Assembly (NCBI RefSeq): GCF_003464165.1
Contig: NZ_QSEK01000002.1
Location: 62,001-126,000 of the forward strand
Source of the DNA: Eubacterium sp. AM49-13BH
Lineage (GTDB): Bacteria; Bacillota; Clostridia; Lachnospirales; Lachnospiraceae
Length of the DNA stretch: 64,000 bases
Reading direction: 5' to 3'
The notes below the pieces were generated by a model that was not told the origin of the DNA, ran no database searches, and saw only the letters and a list, made by a program, of their open reading frames with translations. A program made the translations under genes and the position numbers. Positions 1 to 9,240 of this stretch are shown piece after piece (position 1 is the stretch's first letter; each line of letters begins with the position of its first letter).

Positions 1-413
1 GACGCCTGTCAGGTGGAATTAAAAACAGGAAAGCCATATGCTAAAATGGTTTAACTGACAGAGGGTACGGTGGTAATCCTTATAGGTGTAACCGGAGAGA
101 TGAGAGGTCAGGTTGTATTATCCATAGATGAAAAGAAAGCGTGTGAGATGCTTCGCGTATGATGATGGGCATGCCTGTTCCAGAATTAGACGATATGGCT
201 ATAAGTGCAATAAGCGAGCTTGGTAATATGATAATGGGTAATGCTGCAACAGTATTTTCAGTTAGAAATATAGGCATTGATATTACTCCTCCAACTGTTG
301 GACGGGGAACTGGAAAGATAGATACGATGTATACCAAGAACATTGCAATACCATTACTTACAGATGATTCGGAAGTATTCATGGAAATGAATATTGCAAT
401 GAAAATTGGCTAG
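1..413 (+). pseudogene. cheX: CheX-type chemotaxis phosphatase, 5'-truncated by the window edge and disrupted
   Basis: CheX removes phosphate from CheY-P in flagellar chemotaxis. Frame 1 (from base 61) reads a CheX-like strand (VVILIGVTGEMRGQVVLS), and a second frame (159-413) reads the C-terminal half, including MMMGMPVPELDDMA, ISELGNMIMGNA and IDITPPTV, all typical of CheX. The two frames join if one A is restored near base 159 (GTA-ATG instead of GTATG). There is also an in-frame TAA at 52-54. The start is outside the window. The family call is firm. Whether the lesions are real is uncertain, because other genes here carry the same kind of one-base deletion. Confidence 0.75.
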
Positions 414-430
414 AATTATTATGAAACTAC

Positions 431-463
431 AAGACACACTGGTATATGCTGGTGTGTCTTTTT
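431..463 (+). terminator. Rho-independent terminator after cheX
   Basis: AGACACAC (432-439) pairs with GTGTGTCT (452-459) and a T5 run follows. It lies 18 nt after the cheX stop and only 26 nt before the polymerase start. The polymerase therefore needs read-through or a promoter inside the cheX 3' end. Confidence 0.8.
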
Positions 464-488
464 CTAGGATTAAGTATAGGAGGATGTA

Positions 489-1856
489 ATGGAAAGAGTA
501 TATATTGCAATTGATCTTAAATCATTCTATGCAAGTGTTGAGTGTGTTGAACGAGAGTCAGACCCGCTTACCACTAATCTCGTTGTAGCTGATGAATCTA
601 GAACAGCCAAAACAATATGTCTTGCAGTTACTCCTTCTCTTAAGAAATATGGACTTTCCGGACGAAGCAGGCTTTTTGAGGTAGAACAGAAGGCAAAAGA
701 AATTGAGGAACGCACAGGAAAGAAGCTTGAATATACTGTAGCAGTTCCAAGAATGGGACTTTATATAGAATATTCTTCGAAGATATATTCTATATATCTT
801 AAATATTTCAGCAAGGATGACATAACTGTATACAGTATTGATGAAGTATTTATTGATGCAACAGATTATATGAAGCTGTATAATATGACGGCAAGACAGC
901 TTACCGCAAAAGTTATTGAGGATGTGTATGATACGACAGGAATAACGGCTACTGCAGGAATTGCACCTAATCTGTATCTGTGCAAGATAGCAATGGATAT
1001 AGTTGCAAAGCATATACAGGCAGACAGCAAGGGTGTACGTATCGCAGAATTAAGTGTTAATGATTACAGAAAAATGTTATGGGGTCATACACCTCTTACT
1101 GACTTCTGGAGGGTTGGACCAGGAATATCAAGACAGCTTGAAAAACATGGGATAAAGACTATGGGGGATATTGCGAGAATGTCTCTTGAAGATGAGGACT
1201 GGCTGTATAAGCAGTTTGGTGTAGATGCAGAGATTCTAATAGACCACGCATGGGGATATGAACCGTGTACAATTGCAGATATTAAGAAATATAAGCCCAA
1301 GGCGAGCAGCCTGTGTTCAGGACAGGTGTTAAAAGAGCCATATACATTTGAAGACGCAAGAATAGTAGTTGGAGAGATGGCAGATGAGCTTGCATTGGAT
1401 TTAGTTGATAAAGGTTTTGTGACTGATTCGATTGCGTTAAATGTAACTTATGACAGGGTAAATGTTGATAAAGGAACTTACAAGGGTGAAATCCATGTAG
1501 ACAGATATGGAAGGGAAGTTCCACAAGGACTCAATAAATCTGTTTCACTTACGACATGTACATCTTCATCAAAACAGTTAAGAGAAGCTTTTCTTGATAT
1601 ATATGACAAATATACTGACAGAGAGCTGTATATCCGAAAGTTAAATCTTACAGTTGCCAATCTTACTAATGATGGTTTTCAACAGTTTGATATGTTTACA
1701 GACCAGACACAGCTTGAACGCGAAAAGAAGATGCAGCATGCAATGCTTGATATTAAGAAAAAATACGGTAAGAATGCGGTGATGAAAGCTAATAATCTGC
1801 AGAGCAAAGCGACTGCAATTGAAAGGAACGGGCAGATAGGAGGTCACAGGGCATAG
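489..1856 (+). CDS. Y-family DNA polymerase (DinB/UvrX-like)
   Basis: Translesion DNA polymerase of 455 aa that copies past damaged bases. The N-terminus has the metal-binding IDLKSFYASVE motif (first catalytic Asp at about residue 8), and the second catalytic motif YSIDEVFID lies at about residues 116-124. Length and the YolD-like protein right after it fit the Gram-positive UvrX/YqjW type rather than classical DinB. An AGGAGG site at 478-483 sets the ATG start. It forms an operon with the next two genes. I see no LexA-type operator in the short upstream gap. Confidence 0.9.
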   Translation: MERVYIAIDLKSFYASVECVERESDPLTTNLVVADESRTAKTICLAVTPSLKKYGLSGRSRLFEVEQKAKEIEERTGKKLEYTVAVPRMGLYIEYSSKIYSIYLKYFSKDDITVYSIDEVFIDATDYMKLYNMTARQLTAKVIEDVYDTTGITATAGIAPNLYLCKIAMDIVAKHIQADSKGVRIAELSVNDYRKMLWGHTPLTDFWRVGPGISRQLEKHGIKTMGDIARMSLEDEDWLYKQFGVDAEILIDHAWGYEPCTIADIKKYKPKASSLCSGQVLKEPYTFEDARIVVGEMADELALDLVDKGFVTDSIALNVTYDRVNVDKGTYKGEIHVDRYGREVPQGLNKSVSLTTCTSSSKQLREAFLDIYDKYTDRELYIRKLNLTVANLTNDGFQQFDMFTDQTQLEREKKMQHAMLDIKKKYGKNAVMKANNLQSKATAIERNGQIGGHRA

Positions 1857-1859
1857 CTT

Positions 1860-2072
1860 ATGGGAAAATATGATGATATAATCAATATGAAATGGCCGGT
1901 GCCGAGTAAAAGACCAAGAATGGATATGGAAAGCAGGGCTAAGATATTCCTTCCTTTCTCAGCATTAAAGGGGCTTGGCAATGCTATTGACGAGCAGAAT
2001 AAAACCAAAGATAATATGAAAGAATACGAATATTTTGACGAGGAGAATAAGGGAGAAGAATTTTATGAGTAA
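1860..2072 (+). CDS. YolD-like protein
   Basis: Small 70-aa, charged protein whose central RAKIFLPFSALKGLGNAI segment resembles YolD-like proteins, which are encoded beside UvrX/YqjW Y-family polymerases and thought to act with them. It starts 3 nt after the polymerase stop and its 3' end overlaps the MATE start by 8 nt, so the three genes look co-transcribed. The best Shine-Dalgarno (about 1837-1842) is rather far upstream, so expression may depend on translational coupling. Biochemical role is not known from sequence. Confidence 0.75.
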   Translation: MGKYDDIINMKWPVPSKRPRMDMESRAKIFLPFSALKGLGNAIDEQNKTKDNMKEYEYFDEENKGEEFYE

Positions 2073-3425
2073 TACAATGAAAGAAAATAAAATGGGTACA
2101 ATGCCTGTTAATAAGTTGCTTATTAATATGGCTCTGCCAATGATGATATCAATGCTTGTACAGGCACTGTATAATATTGTTGACAGTATATTTGTTGCAA
2201 GAATAAGTGAGGAAGCGCTTACAGCGGTTTCAATGGCATTTCCAATGCAGAATCTTATGATTGGTGTTGCAGGTGGCGTGGGTGTAGGTACTAATGCGCT
2301 GCTTTCAAGGGCATTAGGAGAAGGAAGGCATGAAGAAGCTGATAAAATGGCTGTGCAGGGTATATTCATAACGGCTTGCAGCTATATAATATTTCTTGCC
2401 ATAGGCTTTTCTTTGCCAGAGAGTTTTTTGTTATTCAGGGTGCTAATGAAGTGATAGCTGACTATGGTTATGATTATCTTTCAGTTATTCTTATAGTCAG
2501 CTTTGGTTGTCTGTTCCAGATGATATTTGAGAGGTTATTACAGGCTACAGGAAGAACATTTTACAGCATGATTACACAGGGTACAGGTGCAATAATTAAT
2601 ATTATTCTTGACCCGATACTTATATTTGGTCTGTTTGGTGCACCAAAGCTTGGTATTGTAGGTGCAGCAGTAGCTACGGTTGCGGGCCAGATTGTTGCAG
2701 CCGTTATGGCAGTGATATTTAATATTAAGGTTAATAAAGAGATACATATTACTTTTAAGGGATTCAGACCATCAGGAAAAAGAATTTGCAATATCTTATT
2801 CATAGGAATTCCATCAGTTATTATGATGGCGATTGGTTCTGTTATGACATTCTGCATGAATAAGATTCTGGTTGTATTTACATCAACAGCGGTTGCTGTA
2901 TTTGGTGTGTATTTTAAGTTGCAGAGCTTTGCATTTATGCCAATATTTGGTATGAACAGTGGAATGGTTCCTATAATAGCTTTTAATTATGGAGCCAAGA
3001 GAGAAGACAGAGTTATACAGACACTTAAGCTTGCAGTAATGTATGCAGAGATAATAATGATACTTTTTATGATTGCAGTTCAGATATTCCCGGTTCCAAT
3101 GCTGTCAATATTTAGTGCATCGTCAGATATGATACGAATGGGAGTTCCTGCTTTAAGGACTATATCAATAAGTTTTATATTTGCAGGAATATGTATTATA
3201 TGCAGTTCGTTCTTTCAGGCACTTGGAAGCAGCATATACAGCATGCTTGTATCATTTGTAAGACAGATCATATTCCTTGTGCCATGTGCTTATATTTTTT
3301 CGAAAACAGGGAATGTTAATCTTGTATGGTGGGCATGGCCTATTGCAGAGCTTGCTTCAGTCGCGTTAAGTGTATTCTTCTTTATCAGGGTAAGAAAGAA
3401 GAAGTTCGCATTTATGGAACAGTAA
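2065..3425 (+). CDS. MATE family efflux transporter (one-base frameshift in this sequence)
   Basis: Na+ or H+ driven multidrug/toxin exporter of the inner membrane, 12 predicted helices. The first frame (2065-2454) covers the N-terminal helices with NPV-like core LPMMISMLVQALYNIVDSIF; the second frame runs to 3425. They join if the T6 run at 2424-2429 is read as T7, giving about 453 aa, the normal MATE length. The start is the ATG at 2065, preceded by GGGAGAAG; an in-frame ATG at 2035 lies inside yolD. Substrate unknown. The lesion is most likely a homopolymer sequencing error. Confidence 0.88.
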
Positions 3426-3456
3426 CGGATATAATTCAGAAAGATGAGGATAAGAT

Positions 3457-3852
3457 ATGAACAGACATATAGAAAAAGCTAAAGAACTCCGTTCACCTGA
3501 AAAATGTTATAACTGTGCAGAAACTATTATGATGGCTTATGCTGATGATCTGGGATTGAGTGAGACACAGGCAGAATGTCTTGGATGTAATTTCGGCGGA
3601 GGTATGAAATGTGGTGGAACATGTGGTGCAATTACCGGAGGGCTTATGGTGCTTGGAGCATTGGGAGTAAGCAGTCCGGCTGTTGTTGGTGCATTTCAGA
3701 GAACTATCAGGGATAACCACGATGGAATGACTAACTGTGCGGACCTTTTAAGAGATAATGCTTTAAAGGGTGGCGAAAAAAAGGCGCATTGTGACAGTAT
3801 GATTATGGAATCAATAAGGCTTATTGATGAGCTGGCTGATAAAGATAAATAA
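3457..3852 (+). CDS. C_GCAxxG_C_C family redox protein
   Basis: Cysteine-rich 131-aa protein. The motif order fits the C_GCAxxG_C_C family: EKCYNCAETIM near residue 14, then LGCNFGGGMKCGGTCGAITG, then late cysteines in CADLL and HCDSM. Members are small, probably redox-active proteins in anaerobes, sometimes seen near flavoproteins or transporters. The function is not established. It follows the MATE gene by 31 nt on the same strand and is closed by the terminator at 3923, so it is probably the last gene of this operon. Confidence 0.85.
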   Translation: MNRHIEKAKELRSPEKCYNCAETIMMAYADDLGLSETQAECLGCNFGGGMKCGGTCGAITGGLMVLGALGVSSPAVVGAFQRTIRDNHDGMTNCADLLRDNALKGGEKKAHCDSMIMESIRLIDELADKDK

Positions 3853-3922
3853 AACGCAGTTAAATTATTGATAATATTTATCAATAACAAGTAGTGAATT
3901 ATATAGTAAAATGTGATAAAGT

Positions 3923-3961
3923 AAGCATGGTTAGGGTATTCTAACCGATGCTTGCTTTTTT
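3923..3961 (+). terminator. Rho-independent terminator
   Basis: AAGCATGGTTAG pairs with CTAACCGATGCTT (one bulged G), followed by a T7 run. It closes the polymerase-MATE-redox operon. Confidence 0.85.
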
Positions 3962-3990
3962 TGTGCCGTAAAACGATAAAATATCATATA

Positions 3991-4046
3991 TTGACACAAA
4001 ATTTTGAAGTGGTAATATAATGAATATATGAACGATTGTTCATATA
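3991..4046 (+). promoter_or_regulatory. Promoter and palindromic operator of the ABC exporter operon
   Basis: TTGACA (3991-3996), 16 nt, TAATAT (4013-4018). Just downstream is a perfect inverted repeat, TATATGAAC-gatt-GTTCATATA (4025-4046), placed at the expected transcription start, which is typical of a TetR-type repressor site. Its core AACGATTGTT recurs in the tetR promoter at 7334-7343. Confidence 0.8.
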
Positions 4047-4080
4047 ATGATATGAGAGGGCGTGCCCGAAGGAGGTAAAT

Positions 4081-4779
4081 ATGTTTTTAGAGATTAATGG
4101 AATCAAAAAGCATTATGGAGAAGGCGAAAGCCGGGTGGAAGTACTGAATGGTATAGACATAGAGGTTAATAAGGGGGAAATAGTTGTACTGCTTGGTCCA
4201 TCAGGTTCTGGTAAGTCAACACTGCTTAATATTATCGGTGGTATTGACGATGCAGACGAGGGTTACATATCAATAGATGGCGAAAAGACAGCAGATATGA
4301 ATGAGAAGCGTCTCACACAGTATAGAAGAAAGCATCTCGGATATGTTTTTCAGATGTATAATCTTATACCTAACCTTACTGTAAGAGAGAATATTGAGGT
4401 TGGTGCTTACCTAAGTGATAAGGCACTTGATACAGATGAGATTCTTAATACATTAGGACTTTCAGACCATGCTGATAAGAAGCCTAATCAGTTATCAGGC
4501 GGACAGCAGCAGAGAACTTCAATAGGAAGAGCACTTATCAAGAATCCTGATATCCTGTTGTGTGATGAGCCCACAGGAGCACTTGATTACAACACATCTA
4601 AGGATATTTTAAAGCTTATTGAAGACGTTAATAAGAAGTATGGTAATACTATAATAATAGTTACACATAATGACGCTATCAAAAATATGGCAGACAGGGT
4701 TATTACATTAAGAGATGGCAGAATCCGTAAGAACTATGTTAATGATAACAAGATACCGGCAGCAGACCTTGAATGGTAG
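4081..4779 (+). CDS. ABC transporter ATP-binding protein (MacB/LolD-like)
   Basis: ATPase subunit (232 aa) energising the FtsX-type permease that follows. Walker A is GPSGSGKST (about residues 40-48), the Q-loop lies in VFQMYN, the ABC signature is LSGGQQQRTSIGRAL and Walker B is ILLCDEPTGALD. All catalytic elements are present. A very strong GGAGG ribosome site precedes the ATG. The palindromic operator upstream suggests drug- or peptide-inducible control, probably by the TetR protein at 7382. Likely role: export of, or resistance to, an amphipathic compound. Confidence 0.92.
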   Translation: MFLEINGIKKHYGEGESRVEVLNGIDIEVNKGEIVVLLGPSGSGKSTLLNIIGGIDDADEGYISIDGEKTADMNEKRLTQYRRKHLGYVFQMYNLIPNLTVRENIEVGAYLSDKALDTDEILNTLGLSDHADKKPNQLSGGQQQRTSIGRALIKNPDILLCDEPTGALDYNTSKDILKLIEDVNKKYGNTIIIVTHNDAIKNMADRVITLRDGRIRKNYVNDNKIPAADLEW

Positions 4780-4791
4780 GAGGAAATGATT

Positions 4792-7083
4792 ATGAGAAAT
4801 CCTTTAAATAAGCGTCTGCCAAGAGAATTAAAGCATGATTTTGGTAAATATCTTGTGATATTCCTGTTTATGGTTATGATGATTTCGTTAGTCAGCGGAT
4901 TCCTTGTTGCAGACAACAGCGTTAAGCACTCATATGATGAGGGCTTTGAAAAATATAATCTTGAAGATGGACATTTTGCATTAGATAAAGAGCCTGACAG
5001 CTCACTTATTAATGATATTGAGGATAAGACTGACAGCAAACTTTATGACTTGAGATATTTTGAGGAAGATGAGGCTGACAGCGGTGCAACAATCAGAGTA
5101 TATAAAGACAGAACAGAGGTTAATCTTGAGTGCGTTATGGAAGGTGAGATGCCTGCCTCTGATAATGAAATAGCACTTGACCGTATGTATGCACAGAATG
5201 CGAAGATTAAGGTTGGAGACACAATTAAGCTCGCAGGAAAAGAATTGAAGGTTACAGGCTTTGTTGCAGTTCCTGATTACAGCTGCCTTTTTGAGAATAA
5301 TTCAGACATGATGTTTGATTCAACTAATTTTTCTATTGCAGTTATGACTGATAAGGGCTTTGAAAAAGTTTCAAGTAATCATGTAAAATATAATTATGCT
5401 TGGAAGTATAACAAGGAAGTTTCAGGTGATAAGGCAGAAAAAGAGGCTTCAGACGATTATCTGGAAAATCTTGGAGAAGTTATCAGGGAATATGACACTA
5501 ATCTTTTGATGAATGGTAATACGGATATTATAAATATTTCTGATTATCTTCCACGCTATACTAACAAAGCAGTTAATTTCACTGGTGACGATATGGGTTC
5601 AGATAAGGCAACAATTATGCTTTTTGACTATATTGTAGTGGTTGTAATTGCATTTGTATTCGCTGTTACAACATCTAACACAATCAGTCAGGAGGCTGGT
5701 GTTATCGGAACTCTCCGCGCATCAGGCTATAAGAGAGGTGAGATTGTAAGACATTACATGGTCCTTCCTGTTGCTGTAACACTGGTTGCTGCTGTTGCTG
5801 GTAATATACTTGGTTACACTCTTCTGGAGAAGTTTTTTGTAAATGTGTATTATAACAGCTACAGTCTGTGTACTTACACGACACTGCTTAATGCAGAAGC
5901 ATTTGTTGATACAACAGTTGTTCCGATTATTATTATGTTTGTTGTTAATCTTATTGTGCTTGATAAGAAGCTCCGGCTTTCACCGCTTAAGTTCTTAAGG
6001 CATGAGCTTACCAACAGAAAGAAAAAGAAGCTTGTAAAGTTAAGCCACAAGCTTCCATTCATGACAAGATTCAGATTGAGGATAATGTTCCAGAATATAC
6101 CTAATTATCTGACATTGTTCTTAGGAATACTGATTGCAGGTGCACTTGTTGTATTCAGTATCATGTTTGAACCGCTTATTAATGATTATGCTGATGTTGT
6201 TAAGAAGTCACAGATATGTGATTATCAGTATGTGTTAAAGAGTCAGGCAGAGACTGATATTTCCGGTGCAGAAAAGTACTGTGTGACATCGCTTGATACA
6301 ACTGATGAAAAATACATGACAGATGATATTATGATATATGGTATTCAGGATAACAGCAGGTATGTTGATGTGGATATCAAGGATGATGAGATACTTGTAT
6401 CTAATGGTGTAATGGTCAAATACGGACTTAAAAAGGGTGATACATTTAAACTGAAAGATCCGTATTCAGATAATGAGTATGAATTCACAATAGCAGGAAG
6501 TTATAAATATGATGCTGCACTTGCAGTATTCATGACAAGAAAAAACTTTATTGATACATTTGACAAGGCTGATGATTACTTCACTGGATACTTCACAGAC
6601 AAGAAGCTCACAGATGTTGATGATAAATATGTTGCTTCAATAGTTACATATGAAGACCTTATCAAAGTGTCTAACCAGATGAAGGTTTCAATGGGCGAGA
6701 TGATGTATATACTGAAGTATTTTGGAATTATAATGTTCGTGCTTCTTATGTATCTGTTATCTAAGCAGATTATTGAGAAAAATGCACAGTCAATATCTAT
6801 GACTAAGATTCTTGGCTTCAAGAATGGAGAGATTGGAGGATTGTATATAATGGCAACTTCGATTATGGTCGTTATATCACTTGTTGTTTCAGTTCCTTTA
6901 ATCAATGTCATGCTTAAGTGGGCATTCTCATCATATCTTTACACTATGATGACAGGATATATCCCATACATGATAAGAAAAAGCTGCTTTGTTGAGATGG
7001 TTATTCTTGGAATTGTATGCTATGCAGTTGTTGCTGTGCTTCAGCTTGTGAAGATTTCTAAGATCCTAAGACGGATGCACTGA
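4792..7083 (+). CDS. FtsX-like ABC transporter permease
   Basis: Membrane subunit (763 aa) of a MacB-type ABC system. One N-terminal helix is followed by a large extracellular domain, three helices (about residues 280-395), a second extracellular domain and three C-terminal helices, so two FtsX modules are visible. These systems move substrates by mechanotransmission across the envelope rather than through a classical channel. The ATG at 4792 sits 8 nt after AGGAGG; the in-frame ATG at 4786 is too close to it. It begins 12 nt after the ATPase stop. Confidence 0.9.
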   Translation: MRNPLNKRLPRELKHDFGKYLVIFLFMVMMISLVSGFLVADNSVKHSYDEGFEKYNLEDGHFALDKEPDSSLINDIEDKTDSKLYDLRYFEEDEADSGATIRVYKDRTEVNLECVMEGEMPASDNEIALDRMYAQNAKIKVGDTIKLAGKELKVTGFVAVPDYSCLFENNSDMMFDSTNFSIAVMTDKGFEKVSSNHVKYNYAWKYNKEVSGDKAEKEASDDYLENLGEVIREYDTNLLMNGNTDIINISDYLPRYTNKAVNFTGDDMGSDKATIMLFDYIVVVVIAFVFAVTTSNTISQEAGVIGTLRASGYKRGEIVRHYMVLPVAVTLVAAVAGNILGYTLLEKFFVNVYYNSYSLCTYTTLLNAEAFVDTTVVPIIIMFVVNLIVLDKKLRLSPLKFLRHELTNRKKKKLVKLSHKLPFMTRFRLRIMFQNIPNYLTLFLGILIAGALVVFSIMFEPLINDYADVVKKSQICDYQYVLKSQAETDISGAEKYCVTSLDTTDEKYMTDDIMIYGIQDNSRYVDVDIKDDEILVSNGVMVKYGLKKGDTFKLKDPYSDNEYEFTIAGSYKYDAALAVFMTRKNFIDTFDKADDYFTGYFTDKKLTDVDDKYVASIVTYEDLIKVSNQMKVSMGEMMYILKYFGIIMFVLLMYLLSKQIIEKNAQSISMTKILGFKNGEIGGLYIMATSIMVVISLVVSVPLINVMLKWAFSSYLYTMMTGYIPYMIRKSCFVEMVILGIVCYAVVAVLQLVKISKILRRMH

Positions 7084-7099
7084 AAAACGTAGAGTAAGG

Positions 7100-7240
7100 G
7101 TTTTATGGTGTATTGCACTTCAGACACGCTTCCGCTCGTGGAAGTGCGCAGCGGTACTAAGTTCACTGCTCCCTTCGGGAGTGCGTTCACTAAGTGCCGG
7201 CGCACTTCCAACGGTCTGAAGCTGCAACACACCATAAAAC
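7100..7240. repeat. Long imperfect hairpin element (copy A)
   Basis: A 141-nt palindrome. Outer arms GTTTTATGGTGT (7100-7111) and ACACCATAAAAC (7229-7240) pair perfectly, then CTTCAGAC with GTCTGAAG, then GGAAGTGCGC (7140-7149) with GCGCACTTCC (7200-7209). The tip is CTCCC-TTC-GGGAG near 7170-7180. It sits between the permease stop and the tetR promoter and is too large for a simple terminator. It shares architecture, but not clear sequence, with the palindromes at 50.5 and 59.4 kb. Confidence 0.7.
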
Positions 7241-7297
7241 AGGCCTGCCTGGGCGTGGGCTCAAGCTCGTTTCCGTTTGGGAAACATCGCTTTTTAC

Positions 7298-7322
7298 TGT
7301 CCCCTTGTGGGACAGCTTTTTT
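7298..7322 (+). terminator. Rho-independent terminator
   Basis: CTGTCCC (7298-7304) pairs with GGGACAG (7309-7315), then T6. A smaller GTTTCC/GGAAAC hairpin lies just upstream at about 7269-7285. It ends ABC-operon transcription before the tetR promoter. Confidence 0.8.
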
Positions 7323-7323
7323 G

Positions 7324-7371
7324 TTGACAACCTAACGATTGTTAGATAAAATGTATCTAACAGTTGTTAGG
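7324..7371 (+). promoter_or_regulatory. tetR promoter with twin operators
   Basis: TTGACA (7324-7329), 17 nt, TAAAAT (7347-7352). Two 14-bp palindromes, CTAACGATTGTTAG (7332-7345) and CTAACAGTTGTTAG (7357-7370), flank the -10 box, and together form a larger near-perfect inverted repeat. This is what an autoregulated TetR gene looks like. Confidence 0.82.
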
Positions 7372-7381
7372 TGGAGTGGTT

Positions 7382-7996
7382 ATGAATTCGACAAGAAAAA
7401 AGATTTTAAATGTTTCTTTAGAGCTGTTTTCACAAAGGGGATTTTCGGCGGTTTCTATTAGAGATATTTGTAAGTGTGTGGGGATTAAGGAAAGTTCTGT
7501 TTATTATCATTTTGAAAATAAGCAGAATATTTTTGATGTATTGCTGGATAAGTTTTCTGAAATTGCAAAGGGTATGATGGCTCAGCTTGAAAATGGTCTT
7601 GTGGGTGAACAGGACGGTTTTAAAGATGGGTTTAATATGGTTTCTGATTGCTTTTTTGAACAATACCTTATGAATGATTTCTGCAATAAGGTTATGCGGA
7701 TTATGTTTATTGAGCAGTTTAATAATGAAGATGTACGAAAGCTATATCAGCACTGGCTTATGGATGAGCCGTTGCATTTTCAGAGCAATATTTTTTCTGT
7801 ATTGATGAATATGGGTATGATTCAGGCTTGTGACAGCGAATATCTTGCAGTTAAGTATTATGCTCCAATTTATTTCTATGCGCAGAAATGGTTGTTTAAT
7901 GGGGAATTAACGGAAGAACGCAAAGAGGCATTTCGTATTGATGCATACAAGCACATACAGACGTTTTTTGGAGAAATAGGAGGTAATAATGGCTGA
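7382..7996 (+). CDS. TetR/AcrR family transcriptional regulator
   Basis: Repressor of 204 aa. The N-terminal helix-turn-helix is clear: ILNVSLELFSQRGFSAVSIR, then IKESSVYYHFENKQ. The C-terminal ligand-binding domain is variable, as usual. The ATG at 7382 follows an AGGTGGAG site; a longer frame would start at a TTG inside the operator. It is probably autoregulated through the two palindromes at 7332-7370. The shared AACGATTGTT core suggests it also controls the ABC exporter at 4081. The SDR gene overlaps its end by 8 nt. Confidence 0.9.
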   Translation: MNSTRKKILNVSLELFSQRGFSAVSIRDICKCVGIKESSVYYHFENKQNIFDVLLDKFSEIAKGMMAQLENGLVGEQDGFKDGFNMVSDCFFEQYLMNDFCNKVMRIMFIEQFNNEDVRKLYQHWLMDEPLHFQSNIFSVLMNMGMIQACDSEYLAVKYYAPIYFYAQKWLFNGELTEERKEAFRIDAYKHIQTFFGEIGGNNG

Positions 7997-8750
7997 CAAT
8001 ATTATTATCACGGGAGCAAATCAGGGTATTGGTTATTATATGGTGGAAAAGCTGCTTGCAGAGGGAAATAAGGTATCGGTTCTGGATATTAAAACAGACA
8101 ATCTTGTGAAGCTAAAAGAAAAATGTGACAGCCTCATTTATTATAAGGTGGATTTGAGAAATTATGATGAAGTAAAGAGAGCAGTTGATGAAACTGCAGC
8201 AGAGTTTGAGACTATTGATATTGCTGTTCATAATGCTTGCAAATGTACATTTGAAAGAGAAAGCAAAACAGATTTAGATACATATAATGATGTTTTCAAT
8301 GTTAATTATTTCGGTGCATTGCGTCTGGTAAAATGTGTTATTCACTATATGTCAGCACAGAAAAAAGGACGGGTGATTTTTACAAGTTCAGGTGTAGGAG
8401 TGACAGGATTTATGAATATTTCGCCTTACAGTTCTACAAAGGGTGCATTAGAAGCGTTGGCAAAATGCTTAAGAATTGAATACGCAAAGGATAACATTAC
8501 ATTTCATATTATGCACCCGCCTCTTACAAGAACCGAATCAGCGTTACCTCTTCCTGTCCCTGAAGAGTTCAAAGCACTGCCTGAAAAGGTAGGTTATGGA
8601 CTTGCAAGACATATCAATTCAAAGAGGTTTATCATATGCCACAGTCTTAATCAGAAAATACAGACACTAGGCTGTTACCTGTTCCCAACAAAAATGGGAG
8701 ATCTGCTTTCAAAGCTGACAGCTAATTATACTGAAACAAATGAGTTGTAA
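7989..8750 (+). CDS. SDR family oxidoreductase
   Basis: NAD(P)-dependent short-chain dehydrogenase, 253 aa. The nucleotide-binding glycine motif is GANQGIGYYM near residue 8, the structural motif is HNACKC (variant of NNAG), the catalytic Ser is in FTSSGVG, and the YxxxK pair is in PYSSTKGALE. The substrate cannot be deduced. It overlaps the tetR stop by 8 nt, so it is translationally coupled and likely de-repressed with it. Confidence 0.88.
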   Translation: MADNIIITGANQGIGYYMVEKLLAEGNKVSVLDIKTDNLVKLKEKCDSLIYYKVDLRNYDEVKRAVDETAAEFETIDIAVHNACKCTFERESKTDLDTYNDVFNVNYFGALRLVKCVIHYMSAQKKGRVIFTSSGVGVTGFMNISPYSSTKGALEALAKCLRIEYAKDNITFHIMHPPLTRTESALPLPVPEEFKALPEKVGYGLARHINSKRFIICHSLNQKIQTLGCYLFPTKMGDLLSKLTANYTETNEL

Positions 8751-8981
8751 GTCTTGACTTTACTGATTGGATAGTGAAGATATATAAGTTGATTGGAATA
8801 AAAGCAAGTTGGCTTTTCCGTGTGAATGATATGCATGGTGATGTGAGAGATTGAAAATTGTTATGTTTGATTGCTGTGTGTTGGCGCTTTTTGATGTGAT
8901 ACCTATAGGTAGTCGTATAATTGATGGATTTATAGGTAGAAATATGGAAAAATCTTGTATTATTTTGATTTTTATTTTGAA

Positions 8982-9027
8982 AACACCTATAAGACAGTTC
9001 ATAGGACTTGTCTTATAGGTGTTTTTT
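8982..9027 (+). terminator. Strong terminator in an otherwise gene-free stretch
   Basis: AACACCTATAAGACA (8982-8996) pairs perfectly with TGTCTTATAGGTGTT (9009-9023), then a T6 run. It lies about 230 nt after the SDR stop. The rest of 8751-9240 has no convincing ORF; it is AT-rich and scattered with short CCTATA/TATAGG words. Confidence 0.8.
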
Positions 9028-9240
9028 GCTGGAAATTATTGGAATGAGTGAAAAAGTACCTATATGTGCTTATGAAAAATGATATTTATAGGAACGGCAA
9101 TTCCACATGAATAAATCTATACGAAAATTAAAATCACATAAAAGAATCCGCATGAAAATAAAAGCAGCATAAACCAAGAGGTTACAAGCAAAATTAAGCT
9201 TATTTCACAATGATAAGCAGGAATCTACATAGAAATCAGG

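Noticed and set aside
558-1013. 151-aa minus-strand ORF within the Y-family polymerase
   Set aside because: Biased Cys/Ile/Tyr composition typical of antisense reading; the sense gene has clear catalytic motifs.
7105-7335. 76-aa ORF across the hairpin element before tetR
   Set aside because: It spans the hairpin and the terminator and ends in the promoter; not a plausible gene.
8760-9002. 80-aa minus-strand ORF in the gap after the SDR gene
   Set aside because: No ribosome site, low-complexity Ile/Ser/His composition, and it starts inside the terminator stem.
8751-9240. Repeated CCTATA/TATAGG words as a regulatory array
   Set aside because: Spacing and orientation are irregular, and such short words are expected often in this AT-rich stretch; only the terminator hairpin at 8982 stands out.
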